Origin: Henckelia pumila
Taxonomy: Eukaryota > Streptophyta > Magnoliopsida > Lamiales > Gesneriaceae
Direction of reading: 5' to 3'
Length of the DNA: 64,000 nucleotides
NCBI RefSeq assembly: GCF_033568475.1
Contig: NC_133122.1
Span: forward strand, 139,321,402-139,385,401
Below the pieces are notes generated by a model. The model ran no database searches. It was not told the origin of the DNA and worked only from the letters and a program-made list of their open reading frames with translations. Positions within the stretch are counted from its first letter, which is position 1; each line of letters starts with the position of its first letter. A program made the position numbers and the translations under genes. This document shows, in pieces, positions 59,443 to 64,000 of this stretch.

Positions 59443-59717
59443 TGTTGAAAAATATTATTATTATTAATATTATGTTGAATATTGAATGTTGAATGTTGAA
59501 TATTGAGTTGTAAAATGTGGAAAATTAGTGTGTGATGATGTAGATGATGATGTATTTATTTTTGGACTAATCTCAAATGTGGATCTATAAATAGGTCTTC
59601 ATTTGTGATGAAAAATACAATTGAATTGAGAGAAAAATATTGTGAAGTGTAGAGTTTGATATATTTTGAGTTTTGGAGTTTTTACTTTTTACCATAAATT
59701 TTTACTTTTTCACAACA
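59443..59717 (+). repeat. 3' LTR (275 bp) of copia element 3
   Basis: TGTTGAAAAA...CACAACA, matching 53361-53628. Followed by TATAT, which merges with a TA microsatellite (59717-59734). Confidence 0.93.
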
Positions 59718-59722
59718 TATAT

Positions 59723-60050
59723 ATATATATATATCTAAAATTAGTTGGAAACTGTTTTGATCTTTATAGTCGGTAGGCAAATGGATTGCATCATTTCGGC
59801 AGAAAACTACATTATAAATGTCGTTTTTAATGGCAATAAAATTAATTTGTGTAGATGACTGCCGGATCTATATTGGGCCTCTCGATCCCGTCGGTCCTCA
59901 GAGCAGTGTATTGGGCTTTAGCTCATTTATCTGTTGAATGCTAATCTGAGCCTGGCCCATAAACACACTTCACTGGGACCTCCGTCTCCTGACTTCTCCC
60001 AGGCACGCTAGCCTCTCTCCTTGGAATTTCAGTTCGATTTTTGAATATTA
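59723..60050 (+). promoter_or_regulatory. TIC56 promoter region with three site II (TGGGCY) elements
   Basis: TGGGCC at 59874-59879, TGGGCT at 59912-59917 and GGCCCA (reverse) at 59954-59959, 90-175 bp before the ATG. Site II elements bind TCP factors and are typical of promoters of plant housekeeping genes, including those for organelle proteins. No obvious TATA box, which fits a housekeeping promoter. Confidence 0.6.
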
Positions 60051-62597
60051 ATGGCGTCTGTGAACTTCAATCCCTTCGGAGAAAACTGGTTCAAAAACCC
60101 ACCACCAATCCCTTTTCAACCCATCAATTTCCTCTCATTCTTTAAACCCCACACAAGAACCCCTAACTTTGCTTCCATAAGCAACCCATTTTCCGGAAAA
60201 TCCAAAGTGGTGGAGCCAGATGATAATCCTGGGAAGCACCGCAAAAACTTGGACCAGTTCTATTGGGAGTGCGAGAATATGCCGGATTACCGGCACACGC
60301 CGGAGGTTGAGAAAATTCTGAACGATGACCCGGTTTTTGATAAGAGAGAGGATGCGACGCCTGAAGAGATAGCGGAGAATGAGAAGTGGTGGGCAGATTT
60401 TCGGGCCAGCCCGGTTGTGGAATTCATGATGCGGGCAGAGGAAATTTCTGATAAGCTTAATGACATGGAGCTTAAGGAGAATTCTGCTCCTTACAGGAGA
60501 GAAGACAAGAAGCTGTGGCAGGTATTTGGAACTTCTTGTTATTGTTCTCAAAAATTTTTTGGTTCTGGTATTTTCAGATTAGTTGCGAGATAGCTGAAGG
60601 TTTTTTCAACGACTTGGTTGTGTTTTCTGGAACATGTTTGTGAAATTGCTTAGCTTAGAACCTCAAGCTAAAAGCTTGAACAATGGACACGGCATATTAT
60701 ATGAGTTTACACTTTTATCATTATCATCACTGTAAAATGGTGTTCTCTCTGTTCCTTTTTGGTATGGTATTTAAGTTTTGTGACAATTTTCTTGGTTACA
60801 TTTGTGAAGGCAGTGCCTAATGTGATTGGGCTGGACGGGAGGCCGATGCCTAGGAAAGCCATAAAATCAGATGGAGAGTCGGATGATAAGTTTTGGGATT
60901 TTATGAGGCAGTTCCTTTTTGGGCTTTGGGGTTTCCGACAAAGGCCATATCCACCCGGTAGACCCATCGATGTTGCCCAAGCGATAGGGTACAAGAACCT
61001 CGAGAAGCGGTATTATGACTGTAAGTTTGTGTTAATATTCATTTATTAGTAGCATTCAAAATTCTAGATTTGAAGTTTGAGTTTTCATCAGGCTAGTATT
61101 TTGATGTTTTATATCATAGATTCATAGCACATTTTTTGCATGGAAACCTGTTGGGATTCCATGTTGACAATTAAACTCAACTAATTTGTGCAATGGCAAT
61201 TTGGCATTGTGAGGTTTCTGCGGGAGTCATGTGTCATATTCCTGCAAAAGTTTTGAACAATATGTTGTTTTGGCTGTCTTATGGTGCTTCACATTATGTG
61301 CATGCATTTTACAGTAGAAAGCATATCTGATATGGCTCTTCATATTGTTTTTGCTTTTCATTGCATTGTAGCCTTTACCCGTACTTCCATTTTGCTGCAT
61401 TTTATCTTGCGTGCTGTGTGGTGCGATGTTAAAATGCTTTGACTACTTCGCTAGTTTTTCATATATATTTCTGATCTTCGATTGAGTTGATGAATCATGG
61501 ATACTTTGCCTTAGTTATCATGAGAAGTGGAGGATGGTACTATAAAGATCGATTGGGGCGTACTAGAGGACCATCGGAGTTGATACAACTCAAAACTGCT
61601 TGGGGTGGAGGAATAATTGACAAGCATACTTTTATATGGGGTGAGGACATGGACGAGTGGGCACCCATTGGCATGGTCTATGGTATGGAGCGTGCAATTG
61701 CTACTTGGGAAGGTTTGTTATCTATTGTGGCAAAGTGTTATCTAGCTTTCATACAATTGCTGTGTTAAATCCCATTCATAAAACAGTAGGATTATGAACT
61801 AACTGGTTACGTCTGGCTTCATTCAGTTAGATTAGGTGCTGCTGCAACGGCTTTTCTTCATAAACTACAGAAAGGAATACCGCCTTGGGTGCCTCTCAAG
61901 GGGCATGAAAATAAAACTTATAAACAGCTCCAACAAGAAGCATATGAGAGCAAAAGACGGGATTTAGCAGTGCTAGAAGCTAACGATGGTGTTTGGCCAG
62001 GCATGAGGACCCCGAGCCATGCGATGTTTCTTTGGGCTAGTGGCTCTGAATTGACAACCCTTCTCGAGGAGGACCACATGCCTAACAAATATATCCCAAA
62101 AGATATCAGGTATCATTATCCATCTCCTTGTTTCCAACTTCACTCATCAAGTGACCAGTGATGCTTCTTCAACAGAGTGGAATTGGCAAAAGTTATTCCT
62201 GGTTTGAGGCCATGGGAGGTTCTCAGCGTCGAACAAGCAATGGATCATATTACATATGGTGGAGAATGGCATCGTGAACCTCTTGGTTCATACACCACCG
62301 GACCTCCCTACATCAGCGAGTGGAACAAAGATGTTATGGTATGCGCTGCTACCTCATAGATTTAACCCACTTCATTTAGGCTTGCACGCCTGTCATTAAC
62401 ATTGTTTTCACGTGGTGCAGCGACTGTTCGAGATATTCCACAATCTGAGCGTGCAAACATTCCACGACCTGGAGAAAAAGATACCTGGATTCGACAGGAT
62501 AATGGAGAAAGTCCAGGCAGATGCTGCTGTTAGAGATGCCCAGCGAAAAGCGAAGAGGGCTGCACAAAAGCAGGCCAAGCTAGAGAAAAAAATGTAG
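60051..62597 (+). CDS. TIC56: TIC56, chloroplast inner-envelope protein import subunit, six exons
   Basis: Exons 60051-60521, 60810-61020, 61515-61712, 61827-62109, 62176-62338 and 62421-62597; all introns GT-AG and phases agree, giving 500 residues. TIC56 is part of the 1-MDa TIC complex (with TIC100, TIC214 and TIC20) that moves proteins across the chloroplast inner envelope. Recognised by the conserved WECENMPDYRHTPEV (residues about 71-85), the FWDFMRQFLFGLWGFRQRPYPPG block (exon 2), a GYF-like domain (GGWYYKDRLGR...GPSELI...WGEDMDEWAPI, residues about 233-285, exon 3), and LWASGSELTT and GLRPWEV further on. The C-terminus is a basic helix rich in K, R, A and Q. It looks intact. Length is close to what I recall for Arabidopsis (about 530), with a shorter tail. 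Confidence 0.94.
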
Positions 62598-63228
62598 GTT
62601 CTGATGCGGGCTTGGAGACTTTGTATTGATTTTGAACATCTTTTACCTAGTAGCGGGAGTTGTATTAATGTATGATATATCTCAAACTCCAACCAAGTAG
62701 TAGAAGTAGAACTAGCAGATTTAACAGATTTTGTAATCAAAGTGCGGTCTTTGTTAAAAAAGCCAGTGACAGATTTCATCATTTTATTTTATGATTATTT
62801 GATTATGCACTGCTCGAACCTCTCATTTATTTCAAACTTTGATTATATTTTATGATAACTTAAATACGAGTAACTAAATATAGAAAATTGAAAACCAAAT
62901 ATACAGAAGGAATCTAATTTGTGAGATACATATTTTACGATTTTTTCACATTTTTCTCGACTAATTTTCAGAAACATAAGTGATCAGATAAAAAAACAAA
63001 ACTTTTAGAGATATGGATAAATAAATGTTCAATTTGTTTATACCAGGAAAAGAATGCACGTGAGAACACCTTCTATTATCGATAATCGTTAGTGTTGAAA
63101 AATTATTTTACAATTACTGATTATGTGAAAAAAAAATATGAATAATGCATTACATTATTGCGTCTTTTCTTCTTTTACATAACCATTTTTTTTCTTCGCG
63201 ATTTTTTCTTTGTTATCCGTTTTTTATT

Positions 63229-63268
<40 letters not shown>

Positions 63269-64000
63269 CAACTTTTATCATTTTTAATAACAATTCTTGT
63301 GATGTTGCTTCATCATTATTTACATTTTTATATATTTATTTTTTGATTTTTTTGTTGGACGACCACTTGTTTTATATATTTTTTTTAATGCTGAAAATAG
63401 TTCTTGCAAGAGTATAAATATTTTCATTGTCTCCAATCTTCATTCTTGTGTATTTTTATTGTCTTCTATAAAATCAATATAATTTTCAACATTGCAATTA
63501 TAAAAATATATATTTACAATATTTTTGAACAATGTAACCCTTACAGTTTTAATGTTCATCATTTACGGTCATCATTATTGTATATCTATATTAACAGTTT
63601 AAAATAATACATTATCAAAAATTTCATGTAAGCTTATAGATATAATGTTTAGAATAGTTTTACCTAATTGGCACAAAATTAATATTGAAACATATGCAAT
63701 TATTTTATCTCGAGTTTTTCATCATTTTGTTAATTAATCTTGAGTAATTGTGGCATGATTCGTACCATGAATTCGTCTTATTTTCAATTTTATTTATGTA
63801 TTCTTTGAGTCAAAATAATTTATTATGTATTTGTGAATAAATTATATATGTTAATCAAATTAAATAAATATTATTTTGTAAATTCCTATCTTAGGTGTTG
63901 ATTACTTATTTTGAGACTATTGATTTATGTGGGAGAAAAATGTAATTAGATAATGCATTTTAAACCTTAATTTAAATTTGTGTCACATATTATTTGTTTT
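62598..64000. other. AT-rich region downstream of TIC56
   Basis: It includes the TIC56 3' untranslated region. A TA microsatellite lies at 63233-63267. No gene, RNA or repeat family recognised; the frames at 63145-63607 are low-complexity. Confidence 0.65.

Larger units (their letters stand above)
53361..59717 (+). mobile_element. Complete short-LTR Ty1/copia element (6357 bp), inactivated by stops
   Basis: LTRs 53361-53628 and 59443-59717, flanked by TATAT on both sides (53356-53360, 59718-59722). Order: LTR, long AT-rich leader, small hydrophobic ORF, gag, pol (protease, integrase, RT, RNase H), 3' non-coding block, LTR. Gag and pol are in different frames. One in-frame stop breaks gag and two break pol; there is no other frameshift, so the copy is young. 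It lies between GILT and TIC56 in TIC56 orientation. Confidence 0.95.

Noticed and set aside
60135..60551. 138-codon minus-strand frame over TIC56 exon 1
   Set aside because: Antisense shadow of a well-supported exon.
63145..63607. Two frames downstream of TIC56
   Set aside because: Low-complexity translation of TA-rich and T-rich DNA.
1..64000. tRNA or rRNA genes
   Set aside because: I looked for tRNA-like box A and box B pairs and rRNA sequence; only the SINE head and primer-binding sites resemble tRNA.

Overview
The window is nuclear DNA of a flowering plant, most likely a eudicot. It is AT-rich, with three spliced plant genes (a B3/REM transcription factor, a GILT-type thiol reductase and the chloroplast import subunit TIC56), Ty1/copia and Ty3/gypsy LTR retrotransposons, a tRNA-derived SINE and a long satellite array. 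I cannot name the species. All gene models below were spliced by hand from the sequence.

Layout. 1-8213: a decayed copia element whose 5' LTR is cut by the window edge; its leader carries a chain of about 15 perfect hairpins. 8214-12596: two gypsy-type LTRs of one family, head to head, the rightward one holding a nested insertion of about 1.5 kb. 12597-12696: a 100-N assembly gap. 12697-14838: the 5' part (gag, PBS, LTR) of a second copia element on the minus strand. 14950-46490: about 30 tandem copies of a satellite unit of about 587 bp (about 17 kb of satellite), interrupted by three insertions of one gypsy-like LTR family: a solo LTR (22936-25659), a full-length 9.27-kb non-coding element (28327-37592) and a solo LTR in the other orientation (42477-44695). 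46491-64000: the gene-bearing part, with a SINE with an 18-bp target duplication (47336-47587), the REM gene (48058-49857, +), the GILT gene (50788-51933, -), an LTR-like fragment, a complete small-LTR copia element (53361-59717) with three premature stops, and TIC56 (60051-62597, +).

How it fits together. GILT and TIC56 are divergent neighbours separated mainly by the copia insertion. From what I recall of Arabidopsis, the orthologues (OSH1/At5g01580 and TIC56/At5g01590) are also adjacent, so this is probably an old gene pair pushed apart. Genes outside the transposons look intact; every transposon coding region here is broken, absent or cut by the gap.

Most worth a second look: (a) the hairpin chain at 1084-1424, whose arms vary between units in a compensating way; (b) the satellite unit, which repeats a promoter-like module (ACGT box, a perfect TCP-consensus palindrome in 19 of 29 units, then a TATA box); (c) hairpin arrays with conserved arms in the gypsy-like LTRs, differing in number between the two LTRs of one element; (d) an unlisted 57-codon ORF for a small hydrophobic protein between LTR and gag of the second copia element.
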